From contig JAGRKS010000024.1 in assembly GCA_020442185.1 (NCBI GenBank), positions 10,132-70,713 of the forward strand: 60,582 nucleotides of DNA, given 5' to 3'. A program made the translations under genes and the position numbers. The notes below the pieces were generated by a model. The model saw only the letters and a list, made by a program, of their open reading frames with translations. It made no database searches and was not told the origin of the DNA. Every line of letters starts with the position of its first letter. The first letter of the stretch is position 1. Below are positions 1-8,787 of this stretch, one piece after another. The DNA is from Hyphomicrobiaceae bacterium (lineage in GTDB: Bacteria; Pseudomonadota; Alphaproteobacteria; Rhizobiales; Hyphomicrobiaceae).

Positions 1-565
1 GCTGGCAGATGTTCATCAGCTGCGCGTTGTCGGAGAAGCGGACGTTCGTCTTCTGCACCTTGCCGCCGACTTCGATGAAGGTCGTCGCAGCGCCGTTGAC
101 CATGATGTCGGCGATATCGTCGCGTGCCAGCAGCGGTTCCAGCGGTCCGTAGCCCAGCACGTCGTTGCAGATATCCTCGAGCAGCTCTTCCTGCTCGGCG
201 ATCGACATAACGACGTTCTTGACCTGGATGATCTCGCTGACAATGTCGCGGATCTCTTCGCGGGCCGCCGCGGAATCGAGCTTCGAGAGCTGCGTCAGGT
301 CGATCGTGTCGATCAGCGCGTTGAAGACCGTCGTCTTGACATCATAGTATTCCTCGGAATGCCGGCGCTGCGTTTCCTTCGGCTCCGGACGCGCTTCAGG
401 CGCCGGGGCCTCCGGTTGCGCAGCGGCCGGGGCCGTGGCGTGTGCCTTCGGCTTCACCTCTGCCGACGGGTCCGGCTGCGGCGCAGCCGGTGGCCGCATC
501 GTCGTCTGCGCGGGCTGTTGAAGCCGACGCGCTGGCGTAGGGTCAGATGAACGCCTGCCGAACAT
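1..565 (-). CDS. cpaF: CpaF/TadA pilus-assembly ATPase, N-terminal part (cut by window edge)
   Basis: This is the first 188 residues of the cytoplasmic secretion ATPase that powers Tad/Flp pilus assembly. The rest of the gene, with the Walker motifs, lies outside the window. Residues 1-68 are a Pro/Ala-rich linker. A helical region follows, then the CpaF-typical segment with YGPLEPLL near residue 139 and IADIMVNG near 151. The ATG at 565 has AAGGAG about 10 bases upstream, and this site overlaps the TAA stop of cpaE, so the two genes are 12 bases apart and probably translated together. Position at the end of the cpaA-B-C-D-E order supports the call. Only the N-terminus is visible, so ATPase integrity cannot be judged. 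Confidence 0.93.
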   Translation of the reverse strand, partial: MFGRRSSDPTPARRLQQPAQTTMRPPAAPQPDPSAEVKPKAHATAPAAAQPEAPAPEARPEPKETQRRHSEEYYDVKTTVFNALIDTIDLTQLSKLDSAAAREEIRDIVSEIIQVKNVVMSIAEQEELLEDICNDVLGYGPLEPLLARDDIADIMVNGAATTFIEVGGKVQKTNVRFSDNAQLMNICQ

Positions 566-577
566 GCGATGAGCTCC

Positions 578-1867
578 TTAACGCTTGATCTTGATCTTCT
601 CGAGGAACGGCGCCAGCGACGCCAGCGGCGACTTCTTGTCGACGCGGACCTCGCGGCGATGCGCGAGCGCCAGTGCTATTTCGCGGAAGCCTGCCGTCGC
701 CTTGGCCTTCGCGTTCAGCTCCTCGATCATCTGGCCGTTGTTTGCGGCCTGGCCGAATGTCTCGCTGTCGAAGTCGATGGTCGCGAGCGCCTTGATGCCG
801 ATCGCCTGCTCGAATTCCTTGATCGAAATCTCTGGTCGCTTCGGCATCTGCATCGTGTTGATGACGAGATGCGGGGCGGTGTCGTTCTTGCGGATCGACT
901 TCAGCAGATCGATGATGTTCTTGGCGTTGCGCAGATTGGCGAGATCGGGCGCGGCCGTGATGACGACTTCATCGGACTGGACCAGGATCCGCTTCGTCCA
1001 CGCCGTCCACGTATGCGGCAGATCGACAACCACGTACGGCACGTTCTGCCGTGCGATATCGAGGACCATGTCGCAGGAATCCGCGGAGAGATCATAGTCG
1101 CGATCGAGGACGACAGGCGCCGCGAATATCGAGAGATGCTCCGAGCACTTTGTCAAAAGGCGATCGAGAAGAACCTCGTCGAGACGTTCCGGGCTGGCGA
1201 GTGCTTCGGCGATTCCCTGTACCGGGTCCTGATTGAAGTCGAGGCCGGTCGTTCCGAATGCGAGGTCCAGGTCGGCGATGATGACGTTGCTCGTCAGAGC
1301 TTCCGACAGCGTCCACGCGACGTTGTGGCAGATCGTCGACGAGCCGACGCCGCCCTTGGCGCCGATGAACGAGTAGACGTGGCCGACGGGATCGGAATCG
1401 GGATCGTTGTAGAGGTTGGAAATGCCTTCCATGATCTGCAGCGGCGAGATCGGCGCGATCAGATATTCGCTGACGCCGCGCTTGAGCAGCTCGCGATAGA
1501 GCAGAACGTCGTTGGTCTGGCCGATCACGATCACCTTGGTGCCGGCATCGCAGCATTCGGCGAGGCGATCGAGCTCTCCCACCAGATCCTGACGTGGCAG
1601 TCGCGACTCGACGACGATCAGGTTCGGCGTCGGGCTCTCCTGATAGTGAGCGACAGCCGCAGTGATGCCACCCATGTGGATCGACACGTGCGCCTTCGTC
1701 AGGCGACGATCCTCGGCAGCGAACTGCAGGACCTCCGCAACCTCCGCGCCCTCACAGAAGCACTGTATCGAAATCCGCGGGATGGGGCGGGCGCGTTCGC
1801 TCCCGCCCTCCGTCTCACTCATGCCCTGCGGCTCGAAATCGAATTCCGCCAGCTCACGACCAACCAT
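578..1867 (-). CDS. cpaE: CpaE, MinD/ParA-like pilus assembly ATPase
   Basis: A 429-residue protein with a receiver-like N-terminal domain (about residues 35-150) followed by a MinD/ParA-type ATPase. The deviant Walker A motif KGGVGSST is at about 171-178 and an ADLDLAFGTTGLD stretch follows it. In Caulobacter and relatives CpaE helps place the Tad pilus machine at the pole. I chose the ATG at 1867 because GGGAGAGAG lies just upstream. An alternative ATG at 1909 overlaps the cpaD stop as TGATG and would add 14 residues, so the start is not settled. The gene sits between cpaD and cpaF in a tight minus-strand operon. Confidence 0.93.
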   Translation of the reverse strand: MVGRELAEFDFEPQGMSETEGGSERARPIPRISIQCFCEGAEVAEVLQFAAEDRRLTKAHVSIHMGGITAAVAHYQESPTPNLIVVESRLPRQDLVGELDRLAECCDAGTKVIVIGQTNDVLLYRELLKRGVSEYLIAPISPLQIMEGISNLYNDPDSDPVGHVYSFIGAKGGVGSSTICHNVAWTLSEALTSNVIIADLDLAFGTTGLDFNQDPVQGIAEALASPERLDEVLLDRLLTKCSEHLSIFAAPVVLDRDYDLSADSCDMVLDIARQNVPYVVVDLPHTWTAWTKRILVQSDEVVITAAPDLANLRNAKNIIDLLKSIRKNDTAPHLVINTMQMPKRPEISIKEFEQAIGIKALATIDFDSETFGQAANNGQMIEELNAKAKATAGFREIALALAHRREVRVDKKSPLASLAPFLEKIKIKR

Positions 1868-1908
1868 GCCGCTCTCTCCCGATACAGCTCTGCGATGCCA
1901 ATCCGGCA

Positions 1909-2667
1909 TCAATTGCCTTCAGTCTTGACCCGCTCGTCTTCATTCTTGCGGGCCCCCGTAATGTCACCCTTGACGTACTTGTCGTGGGCCACGTCGCGAC
2001 GTTCGCTCGAACGACCGGTCATCGTGCGTGGTCCCAAGAGGTCCGCAGGATTCGCGATCTGCACCGCGAGGTTCCGCTGCGTCGCGCAACCGAAATTGGC
2101 GTATGGCACGTTGCCCGGATCACGAGCGAGATTGGTCGGCCAAGAGCCGCACTCGGGCGCATCGGCGACGTACTTCAGATAGGACACGCGGATCGGCGAG
2201 CCCGACCGGCCGTCGGCGGCATAGGCCTCCACCGCAATCGAGGCCTCACCGAAGCCCTCGCCCTCGAGCAACCGGCGGATGTCCTGGACCGCGTGCATCG
2301 ATGCGACTTCGTTGGCGCCGCCACTCGGCGCCGAGATGATCAGGCGGCTGTCACCTGCATCACTTGCGCGGTAGCGGCTTGCGAACTCGACCAGATCGGC
2401 GCGCTGGCGCGGCGACAGGCCTTGCGAACCGCGGTGAACCGCGAGATCGAGTGTCGAAGGCTTCTGCGATACGATGATCGGATGACGCTGCGAGGCATCG
2501 ACGAGAGACCAGCCGGCGACGCGGCTGCCTTCGCTTTCGTCGAGATGCTTGCAGCCAGCCAGCGCGACGACGAGCATGCAGGTGCCGGCGACGGCAAGGC
2601 GAGGCAAAGCGTTGCGCTTCGTCCTACGGGATGCGGCCGGGCGGTTCGTTTCAGACGTGAACATCAT
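1909..2667 (-). CDS. cpaD: CpaD, pilus assembly lipoprotein
   Basis: A 252-residue envelope protein of the Tad pilus. A basic N-terminus is followed by a hydrophobic stretch ending in the lipobox VVALAGC with the lipidated cysteine at about residue 39. The body contains the CpaD features: a peptidoglycan-associating-like segment and the C-terminal region with NPADLLGPR. CpaD is thought to act as a pilotin or periplasmic partner of the CpaC secretin. I chose the ATG at 2667, preceded by GGTGGAG; an in-frame ATG at 2685 would place the lipobox later and has no better site. Its stop overlaps the alternative cpaE start. cpaC ends 21 bases upstream. Confidence 0.92.
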   Translation of the reverse strand: MMFTSETNRPAASRRTKRNALPRLAVAGTCMLVVALAGCKHLDESEGSRVAGWSLVDASQRHPIIVSQKPSTLDLAVHRGSQGLSPRQRADLVEFASRYRASDAGDSRLIISAPSGGANEVASMHAVQDIRRLLEGEGFGEASIAVEAYAADGRSGSPIRVSYLKYVADAPECGSWPTNLARDPGNVPYANFGCATQRNLAVQIANPADLLGPRTMTGRSSERRDVAHDKYVKGDITGARKNEDERVKTEGN

Positions 2668-2688
2668 GATAGTTCTCCACCACATCCG

Positions 2689-4332
2689 TTATTCGACGAT
2701 GAAGCCATAGTCGCCCTTGAGATCGCCAACCGGCACTTCGGTTCCACGGCCGTAGATCTGGTTGATCTGACCGAGAAACGATGCCTTGCGATCCGAGGCA
2801 GAAGCGAGCCCGTCGAGCGGACGTGCAAGCTGGCTGGCCGCTGTCGGCCGCACCAGGTAAGGCGTGACCATGACGACGAGTTCAGTTTCCTGCTTGATGA
2901 AGTCGCGGCTGCGGAACAGCGTACCGAGCACAGGCAAATCCTTGAGACCAGGGAAGCCGTCGATGTTCTGGCGCGTGTCGTCGGACAACAGGCCGGCAAG
3001 TGCCAAAGATCCGCCAGACGGCAGTTCCACCGTCGACTTCGCCTGACGCTTCTTGAGCGCCGGGATCGAGATCGACGACAGCGTCACCGCGCCGTTTGTC
3101 GTCAGTTCGCTAACCTCGGTTTCGATCTTCAGGCTGATGCGGCCCTCGGAAAGGACGGTCGGGGTGAAGGCGACGGCGACACCAAACTCCTTGTATGTGA
3201 CGCTGAGCTTTCCGAGCGAGTCGACCACCGGGATCGGGTACTCGCCGCCTGCGAGGAACTTTGCGGTTTCGCCGGAAATCGCTGTCAGGTTCGGCTCGGC
3301 GAGGGTGCGGACGAGGCCGTTACGCTCGAGAGCGCGCATCGCATGGGTGACGTTGACGCTGTTCGACCCCCAGCCACCGCTCACACCGTTGTTGCCGAAC
3401 GCATCGGCGCCTGGGCCACCGTTGTAGTTGCAGAGCATTCCGGCAACGCCGCAAGCCTGGTTATCGTCGACCTTCAGATTGACGCCCGGGATCGGCAGGG
3501 TGCCAAGACCGGCGGCAGCCGTCAGCGGCAGCGCGTTCTGCGTCAGAAGCGTCGTCGAGAAGCTGCCGGAATTGATGGCCGCGCCGAGATTGATGCCGAA
3601 CTGCTTCATCACAGAGCGCTGCACTTCGGCGACGAGGACCCGCAGCATTACCTGCTCTTCGCCTTCGACCTGCAGCATATTGATAATCGTCTGGTCGACG
3701 TTGTCCTTCTGCACGCTCTTGATCGCCGCGCCTTCGGCTTCCGCCGCCGTCTTCGTCTCGTATTCGACGGTTACGAACTGCTTGGCGATGTTCGAAGCAC
3801 GTACCGAGTCGGAGGGATTGCGAACCGAGCCGGTGAGAATCACCGTCTGGTTGAGCATCTCGACCTTGATATTGGCGCTTGGAATGATGCGGTTGAGGAG
3901 ATCCTCGAGGCCTGCGGTCTCGCGTTCGACGAACAGCTCGAACGTCGCCATCTGTTCGCCGTCTGCGCCGAAGAAGAAGGCATTCGCCTCGCCGATGCGG
4001 CGCGCCAGCAGGAACACGCGGTTCGAGCTCAGCACCACCGCGTCGATGGCCTGCGGATTCGAAACCATGACGTCGCGAATCTCGCGGGGAAACTCCACGA
4101 GAACCGACTTGCCGAGGCCAACGCGGACATTCTTCCGGACCGGCATTTGCGCGCCTTCGGGAATCCGCAGGAGCGATTGGTGCGCCCCGATGATATTTGC
4201 GGAGGCTCGACCGTAGTTGTTCTTGCCCGCTGCCCCTGCCGTTCCGGCGGCGGCAAGCACGAAGATCGCGGCGGCGAGCAGACGCGCTGCGGCTGCAATG
4301 GCTGCGGATGGGTTGGTCATCATTCTAAGCAT
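2689..4332 (-). CDS. cpaC: CpaC, outer-membrane secretin of the Tad pilus (RcpA type)
   Basis: A 547-residue secretin that forms the outer-membrane pore for the Flp pilus. It has an Ala-rich signal peptide (about 1-34), an N-terminal pilus-formation domain (about 50-130, the same family as the protein encoded at 7724), a BON-like part, and a C-terminal secretin domain from about residue 290. That domain carries AEPNLTAISGETAKFLAGGE and, near the end, FPGLKDLPVLGTLFRS, both typical secretin signatures. Length and motif order fit RcpA/CpaC. The ATG at 4332 is preceded by GGAAGG. It lies 37 bases after cpaB in the same operon. Confidence 0.95.
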   Translation of the reverse strand: MLRMMTNPSAAIAAAARLLAAAIFVLAAAGTAGAAGKNNYGRASANIIGAHQSLLRIPEGAQMPVRKNVRVGLGKSVLVEFPREIRDVMVSNPQAIDAVVLSSNRVFLLARRIGEANAFFFGADGEQMATFELFVERETAGLEDLLNRIIPSANIKVEMLNQTVILTGSVRNPSDSVRASNIAKQFVTVEYETKTAAEAEGAAIKSVQKDNVDQTIINMLQVEGEEQVMLRVLVAEVQRSVMKQFGINLGAAINSGSFSTTLLTQNALPLTAAAGLGTLPIPGVNLKVDDNQACGVAGMLCNYNGGPGADAFGNNGVSGGWGSNSVNVTHAMRALERNGLVRTLAEPNLTAISGETAKFLAGGEYPIPVVDSLGKLSVTYKEFGVAVAFTPTVLSEGRISLKIETEVSELTTNGAVTLSSISIPALKKRQAKSTVELPSGGSLALAGLLSDDTRQNIDGFPGLKDLPVLGTLFRSRDFIKQETELVVMVTPYLVRPTAASQLARPLDGLASASDRKASFLGQINQIYGRGTEVPVGDLKGDYGFIVE

Positions 4333-4369
4333 CGATCTATCGCCTTCCGACGGACTACGATTCGGGGAC

Positions 4370-5173
4370 TCAATTCACGCCATACGCACGCGAACGCGTT
4401 CCGTAACGCAGAACACGGATGGAGGTGCCTCGCTCTTCGGTAATGTCGGTACCGTTCGTGGGGCCTGCTCCGTCGCCGGCATCGGCGACGCTCCTGAGCG
4501 ATAAAGTGATGTCGCCCATCAAGGTCGCGAGGGCGAGTAGCTCAGCCTGACGCGGCGTGAGTTCGAGTGTTGCGGTTCCGGCAGCGCCGTCGGAGGATTT
4601 CTTGCCCTCCTTGGTTTCGATCTGCTGGCCGATGGCGAGCACGCGGACGTTGGTCAGAAGCGTGTCGCTGACGTGCTGCTCCTGTCCGGTCTTGCTGCGC
4701 ATGCGGCGGATGAGAATGACATCGACATGATCATTCGGGAGGATCAGTCGGCCGACCGCCGTCTCTTCCTTGATCTTGGTCGAGATTGCACGCATCCCCG
4801 ACGGCAGGATTGCCGCAAGAACTCCGCCGCTGCCCGGCTTGATCAGCTTGTGATCTGTGATCGGCTCACCAGCCATGAAGGGGGCACGAGCGATGCGACC
4901 GACGAGATCGCGCTGTGCTGCCATGCCCTTCGACTTGGTGATGAAATTCGCTGTGGTGGCGTCCTTGGGCCAAGTCTGCCAACGAAAGTGGCCGTCATTG
5001 ACGATCTCGCCGAGCGGGATGTCGACGCGGGCGACGAGCACCTCGGTCGAGTTGACCTGAACGGTCACCTGCTTTGTCGGCTGCGGCTTGTTGACAAGCC
5101 CCTTCATCATGACGAAGGCGGCAAGTCCGGCGATGCCGGCAATCGTGACGCCAATGAGCTGTGCTTTCTTCAT
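4370..5173 (-). CDS. cpaB: CpaB/RcpC, Flp pilus assembly protein
   Basis: A 267-residue inner-membrane-anchored periplasmic protein. An N-terminal membrane segment (about 5-23) is followed by a SAF-like domain with VARVDIPLGEIV and the RcpC/CpaB core containing PSGMRAISTKI and PNDHVDVILI. Members of this family work with the secretin in Tad pilus assembly. I chose the ATG at 5173 (MKKAQLIG), with AAAGGA upstream; a longer frame to 5224 would add a non-conserved leader before the membrane segment. The C-terminus has TLELTPRQAELLALA, usual for this family. It is the second gene after cpaA, 178 bases downstream of it. Confidence 0.94.
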   Translation of the reverse strand: MKKAQLIGVTIAGIAGLAAFVMMKGLVNKPQPTKQVTVQVNSTEVLVARVDIPLGEIVNDGHFRWQTWPKDATTANFITKSKGMAAQRDLVGRIARAPFMAGEPITDHKLIKPGSGGVLAAILPSGMRAISTKIKEETAVGRLILPNDHVDVILIRRMRSKTGQEQHVSDTLLTNVRVLAIGQQIETKEGKKSSDGAAGTATLELTPRQAELLALATLMGDITLSLRSVADAGDGAGPTNGTDITEERGTSIRVLRYGTRSRAYGVN

Positions 5174-5351
5174 CGCGCAACCAGTCCTTTGAAACCGGGG
5201 GCTCTTGCCCACCGTCGGACTCAATGTGCGGGAGAAATGTCAATGTCCGGTTAATCGGCGCTTCAGATTGCGACAGACATGATGGTTGCAGAGGCGCTTC
5301 ATGCCAGCGCCTATCGGCAAGACGGGCCTTCGCGTGCGCGCAGCGTGCGAC

Positions 5352-5855
5352 TCAGAAAGCAAGGCCTTTGAACAACATCGTCGAGGGATAGAGCCAGAGA
5401 GCGGCGCCCGCGATCGCGAGGCCGTAGGGGACGCCCGTCTCCTTGGCTTGCAGGCGCAACAGCCAGACCGGGGCGCGCACGCTGCCTTCGGGGAAATAGC
5501 CACGCAGTACGAGGAAGATGAGCGCGAGCTGGCCACCGAGGATCGTCACCAGGAAAAGGTAGGGAAACAGGTTGTCGAGGCCGATCCATAGCGCCGAAGC
5601 CGCCAGCAGCTTCACGTCGCCGCCGCCGATCCATCCCGCCGCGAAAATCGCAAAGCCGACAACGAACACCAGCAGGCCGGCACCGAGATGATTAAGAAAC
5701 GCGTCGAGGCCGAGGCCAGCAGCCGGAACGGCGACGAGAAACGCGCCAAGCAGAAGCAAGGAAACGCGATTCGGTATCGTCATCGTCAACATGTCCATCG
5801 CTCCCGCGAATGCCATTGCGGCCGGGAAGAGAAGGAGAAGCGAATAATCGAACAT
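5352..5855 (-). CDS. cpaA: CpaA/TadV prepilin peptidase
   Basis: A 167-residue polytopic membrane aspartyl protease of the A24 family that cleaves Flp prepilins and TadE/TadF pseudopilins. Almost the whole protein is hydrophobic. The two expected catalytic aspartates are visible: Asp21 in AMDMLTMTIPN and Asp80 in the WIGGGDVKL motif. It lacks the N-terminal methylase domain of type IV PilD enzymes, as expected for the short TadV/CpaA type. The ATG at 5855 has AGGA about 9 bases upstream. Its likely substrates are the two Flp pilins encoded just upstream and the TadE-like proteins encoded at 8788-10105. Confidence 0.94.
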   Translation of the reverse strand: MFDYSLLLLFPAAMAFAGAMDMLTMTIPNRVSLLLLGAFLVAVPAAGLGLDAFLNHLGAGLLVFVVGFAIFAAGWIGGGDVKLLAASALWIGLDNLFPYLFLVTILGGQLALIFLVLRGYFPEGSVRAPVWLLRLQAKETGVPYGLAIAGAALWLYPSTMLFKGLAF

Positions 5856-6154
5856 GACATTTCGTCCTAGACGCCGACACTAACGTTGCGGTTCCGACAG
5901 TTGCTTCCCCACTGCTGCCTGGTTCCGAGCCGATGTCAGAACCATAAGTAACGCTGGCAACATCAGAACCGCATTGTTACTGTTTCACATGACGTTTAGT
6001 TGCAAGGTCAACCCAACGCGGGGACCAAACGTCACGTGCGCTACACCTGGTTCTGCGGGATCATCCGCTCAGACACCAAGCGATTATGACGCCAAGTGCT
6101 GAAGCCTGCGTAAATGTCGGCGCCAAACCATCTGCGACAATGCAGTCCGACCGC
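5856..6154. other. gene-free stretch between cpaA and the second Flp pilin gene
   Basis: About 300 bases with no convincing coding frame on either strand. It probably carries the leader, and possibly a promoter, for the minus-strand cpaA-F genes. I see no clear terminator hairpin or sigma-70 box that I would call. Confidence 0.4.
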
Positions 6155-6319
6155 TCACGCAAAACCGCTGAGAATGAGCTGGAACATCTGGTTCAGCGAT
6201 GGGCCCAGAAGCTCGAGCGACGTTATGATCGCCAGGCTGATCATCGCTGCGATGAGGCCGTATTCGATCGCGGTCGCACCATCGCGCGAACTCACCATTC
6301 TGAGAAATGTCTGCTTCAC
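6155..6319 (-). CDS. second Flp-type pilin (Flp/Fap family), 54 aa, GTG start
   Basis: A short gene encoding a 54-residue Flp prepilin. It has a short basic leader ending in Gly, then the processing and packing motif G-ATAIEYGLIAA with Glu at +5 and Tyr at +6 of the mature protein, and a single hydrophobic helix. The predicted start is GTG at 6319, with GGGGAG about 6 bases upstream; no ATG gives the full leader. Compared with the pilin at 6636-6812 it shares the ATAIEYGLIAA core but differs in the leader (KQTFLRMVSS) and has a shorter C-terminal tail. It is the gene nearest upstream of cpaA, on the same strand. Confidence 0.9.
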   Translation of the reverse strand: MKQTFLRMVSSRDGATAIEYGLIAAMISLAIITSLELLGPSLNQMFQLILSGFA

Positions 6320-6573
6320 GGCTGCTCCCCAACCTTCCGCGCGGAAATATCAATGTGTGGCTTCGGCATTCCAGCCGTATCGCTATGACGTGATCACGTT
6401 AGCCTGTGTTCCTATCGAGACCGTGAATTTCCTTGGTAACGGAGACGTTTCGCAGGCCTGTGCATTGTCATGAGTAATCAGATGTGAATTTGAAGCACTT
6501 GCAATGCCTGTCTTCGGCAGTTTTGTCGTTGCCGCCGCAACACCTCGACGAACGGAATTCGGGGCCCGCCGAA

Positions 6574-6612
6574 AATAAGAAAAGCGGCGGAGCGCTGCTC
6601 GCTCCGCCGCTT
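6574..6612 (-). terminator. Rho-independent terminator behind the major Flp pilin gene
   Basis: A perfect 13-bp stem (6582-6594 with 6600-6612) around a 5-base loop. Read on the minus strand it is followed by TTTTCTTATTTT. It lies 23 bases past the stop of the pilin gene at 6636 and before the second pilin gene. It should therefore end, or attenuate, transcription from the first pilin before the cpa genes. Confidence 0.9.
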
Positions 6613-6635
6613 CTGACTCTGCCTTGTGGGCCAGA

Positions 6636-6812
6636 TTACTTCTGAGCGCCGGCGAGGCTGGTCTGAATGTCGCTGTAGACGCGCTTCAGGTCGCCGCCGA
6701 TGAGCTCGAGCGTGGCGATGATGACGACCGAGAGAAGGGCAGCGATCAGGCCATACTCGATAGCCGTGGCGCCAGACTCATCCTTCACGAAGCGAGCGAA
6801 AACGTTCTGCAT
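6636..6812 (-). CDS. major Flp-type pilin (Flp/Fap family), 58 aa
   Basis: A 58-residue Flp pilin precursor. Leader MQNVFARFVKDESG is followed by the mature start ATAIEYGLIAALLS with Glu at +5 and Tyr at +6, then one hydrophobic helix and a polar tail ending SLAGAQK. The ATG at 6812 has GGGAGAG about 6 bases upstream. It is followed at once by a strong terminator, which is the usual layout for an abundantly expressed pilin set off from its assembly genes. The pilin is expected to be cut by CpaA and to polymerise into the Tad pilus used for surface attachment. It would be called pilA or flp in relatives. Confidence 0.93.
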   Translation of the reverse strand: MQNVFARFVKDESGATAIEYGLIAALLSVVIIATLELIGGDLKRVYSDIQTSLAGAQK

Positions 6813-7723
6813 GACAACTCTCCCAATAAGCAACTTGTGCTTCTGCTGACCAGTTCGACACCGGGTCATTCCGGCCGTCTGAACTGAATGCAGATTAGGC
6901 CGCCACATCTTAAGAACAGATGAAGTCGGGTAGATTTTATCGGAAGGGATGTAGTAAACATGATTACCAAATATGTAATACAACACACGACTCAAGTATT
7001 ATTCATGTATAACTCAACCCAGATAACTACTTTTTAGATCGACTTGACGCCGGATTCGGAAGGCTTCTCGATTTTTTTGCTTAACAAAATACTTATTTCG
7101 AGTTGAAGCCATGGGTATACTTCGGCGAATTTCTTTGGTCTGGCAGGTGTTTGGATCATATCCCCGCATGAGCACGACCACGCAGGCCCCAACAGCTTGG
7201 CGTAACTCGCATCGTCCGGAGCGCGGAATGTGCGGTGCACAAGTTATTGTTCGACCTCATGCACGAACGCCCATACGCGGCCGCTCCCAGAAGGTGATCC
7301 CGTGCCGCATTGATTGGGCATAGAGCTCATGGACGGCAAGGCAGGTCGACTGGCGAACCCGCTTTTGTCCTGCCACCTCCCCATCGTAGGACGTCAGTGC
7401 GCGGACGCAGGCTTTGATCCGATGCGATGCGCCAATAGAGCTGACCGCAGATCGCAAGCATGTTCGCGCGCGCGGCGCGCGCGGCGCGCGCGAATCGTTA
7501 CTCCCGCTCCCTTGATGGCGGTCCGCCCGACAGGCCAAGCCGGTCGCGGCGACGCTCTCGTGCGGTCCGGCAGCACACGCACGACAGGCCGCGGCATGTC
7601 CGTCTCACCGCATTTCGCACGTTGCCGCGCGCCAGAAGCTCCCGATCGCGGACACTCGTTCGTACTCCGTTTACCCTTTTCTGCCCTAATGCCGTTATGT
7701 AATCAGACTTAGAGAGGCTGACG
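6813..7723. other. 911-bp gene-free, partly AT-rich region between divergent pilus transcription units
   Basis: No frame here looks like a gene. Positions about 6900-7100 are clearly richer in A/T than the surroundings and lie directly upstream of the major pilin, so the pilin promoter is probably there, but I cannot fix its boxes. At 7466-7492 there are three tandem copies of a 9-base alternating GC unit, listed separately. Confidence 0.5.
7466..7492. repeat. three tandem copies of the 9-mer GCGCGCGCG
   Basis: Three exact, abutting copies (7466-7474, 7475-7483, 7484-7492) of alternating GC, in a non-coding stretch. Such sequence can adopt left-handed or slipped structures and is prone to copy-number change. 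No coding frame explains it. Confidence 0.85.
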
Positions 7724-8239
7724 ATGCTGCCCCACTCGATCGACGAGTCGCGCAATTTCCGGATACTGCAGGTGGCACTGCTCGCGGCGACCACGCTCAT
7801 GGCGACCCTCGCGCTCGGCACCCAGCAGGCGCGCGCCAACGATTTGATCGTCAGATACGATCAATCGCAGATTCTCCGCCTGCCCCGCCCAGTGAGCGAA
7901 CTCATCATCGGCAATCCATCGATTGCCGACGTCACCATCCAGAGCGCCGACCTTCTCGTCATCACCGGCAAGACCTTCGGCATCACCAATGTGATCGCGC
8001 TCGACGCCGATCGCAACGTGATCCAGGACCAGCGCGTGGTCGTGCAACGCGACGAGCAGCGGATGGTCAATCTGCACAAGGGCGGCCTGCGCCAATCGTT
8101 CAGCTGCACGCCGAACTGTCAGCCGACCATTACGATCGGCGACGATCCGAACTACTTCGACACCATCTCGAAGCATGCCGCGCAGAAAACGAAGTTCTCC
8201 GAATCCGGCTCCGAGGGTTCCGCTGGCGGCGGCCAATAG
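7724..8239 (+). CDS. pilus assembly protein with pilus-formation N-terminal domain (T2SS-T3SS_pil_N family)
   Basis: A 171-residue secreted protein with a signal peptide ending near ARA at about residue 38, followed by a domain of the family found at the N-terminus of CpaC-type secretins (LRLPRPVSELIIGNPSIADV, then LLVITGKTFGITNVIALD). The C-terminal third is polar with a CTPNC pair and ends in a Gly/Ser-rich tail. It is a stand-alone version of the secretin gate domain, common near Tad loci in Hyphomicrobiales. The ATG at 7724 follows AGAGAGG. A terminator lies at 8312. Its exact role is not known to me; assembly or secretin gating is the inference. Confidence 0.85.
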   Translation: MLPHSIDESRNFRILQVALLAATTLMATLALGTQQARANDLIVRYDQSQILRLPRPVSELIIGNPSIADVTIQSADLLVITGKTFGITNVIALDADRNVIQDQRVVVQRDEQRMVNLHKGGLRQSFSCTPNCQPTITIGDDPNYFDTISKHAAQKTKFSESGSEGSAGGGQ

Positions 8240-8311
8240 AACAATGGAATTGTGCCTTTGCGGCTTCCCCGGAATGGGAACCTGAGAGGTCCAGTTCGTT
8301 CACGCGCCGAC

Positions 8312-8344
8312 AAAAGCCGCTCATGAAAGAGCGGCTTTTTCTTT
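8312..8344 (+). terminator. Rho-independent terminator
   Basis: Stem AAAAGCCGCTC (8312-8322) pairs with GAGCGGCTTTTT (8329-8340) around the loop ATGAAA, and the T-run continues into CTTTT. It lies about 70 bases after the stop of the pilus-formation domain gene. Confidence 0.9.
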
Positions 8345-8787
8345 TCATCATTGTCTACGGTGTTGTGCCGATGCGGGCGGCCATCGAAGCTGCGGCGCGG
8401 GATCGACCGGGGCAGGGCCGATCCCGCGCCAACTAGCGCCCGGAAGCCGGGCCATCCGGGCCGCCGAGGGGAAGCGGCATCGGATCTCGCTGACCTATCG
8501 TGAAATGCCGGCAGGGCCGGCACCGCTTGCGCAGAGAGCGTGGCGAGCTGCGAGCCGCCAAGCCCCTGCGCAGATCACAATTCGACAAATTGCATCGAAT
8601 TGTCCAATGCAGTCGACAGGAGCGCTTAACGAAACATTGCCAACGCATTTTCATCATCACAGGTCGCTGCACGATAAACGATTTTCTAACCAACATCGTA
8701 GTCGGACTTATCACTAAATTATTTGTTTACGGCCACGAGCCTATCTTTGCGGCATAATTTTGCGTCGAGTGAAGGTACGGGTCCAAC
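8345..8787. other. 443-bp gene-free stretch upstream of the TadE-like genes
   Basis: No convincing coding frame. The last 150 bases (about 8630-8760) are A/T-rich compared with the rest, so this is the likely promoter region for the two minor-pilin genes that follow. I cannot assign specific promoter boxes. Confidence 0.4.

Noticed and set aside
569..2182. Long plus-strand open frame across cpaE and cpaD
   Set aside because: It is antisense to cpaE and cpaD, which show clear motifs, and its translation is an unusual His/Arg/Asp-rich mix typical of a shadow frame in GC-rich DNA.
1984..4443. 819-codon plus-strand frame antisense to cpaC
   Set aside because: No domain is recognisable, and it covers the secretin gene, whose motifs are clear. 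Shadow frame.
7034..7240. Small minus-strand frame in the pilus intergenic region
   Set aside because: No binding site, no recognisable sequence; it crosses the A/T-rich part that more likely holds a promoter.
7466..7492. Possible CRISPR-like array
   Set aside because: The units are abutting 9-mers with no spacers, so not a CRISPR array.
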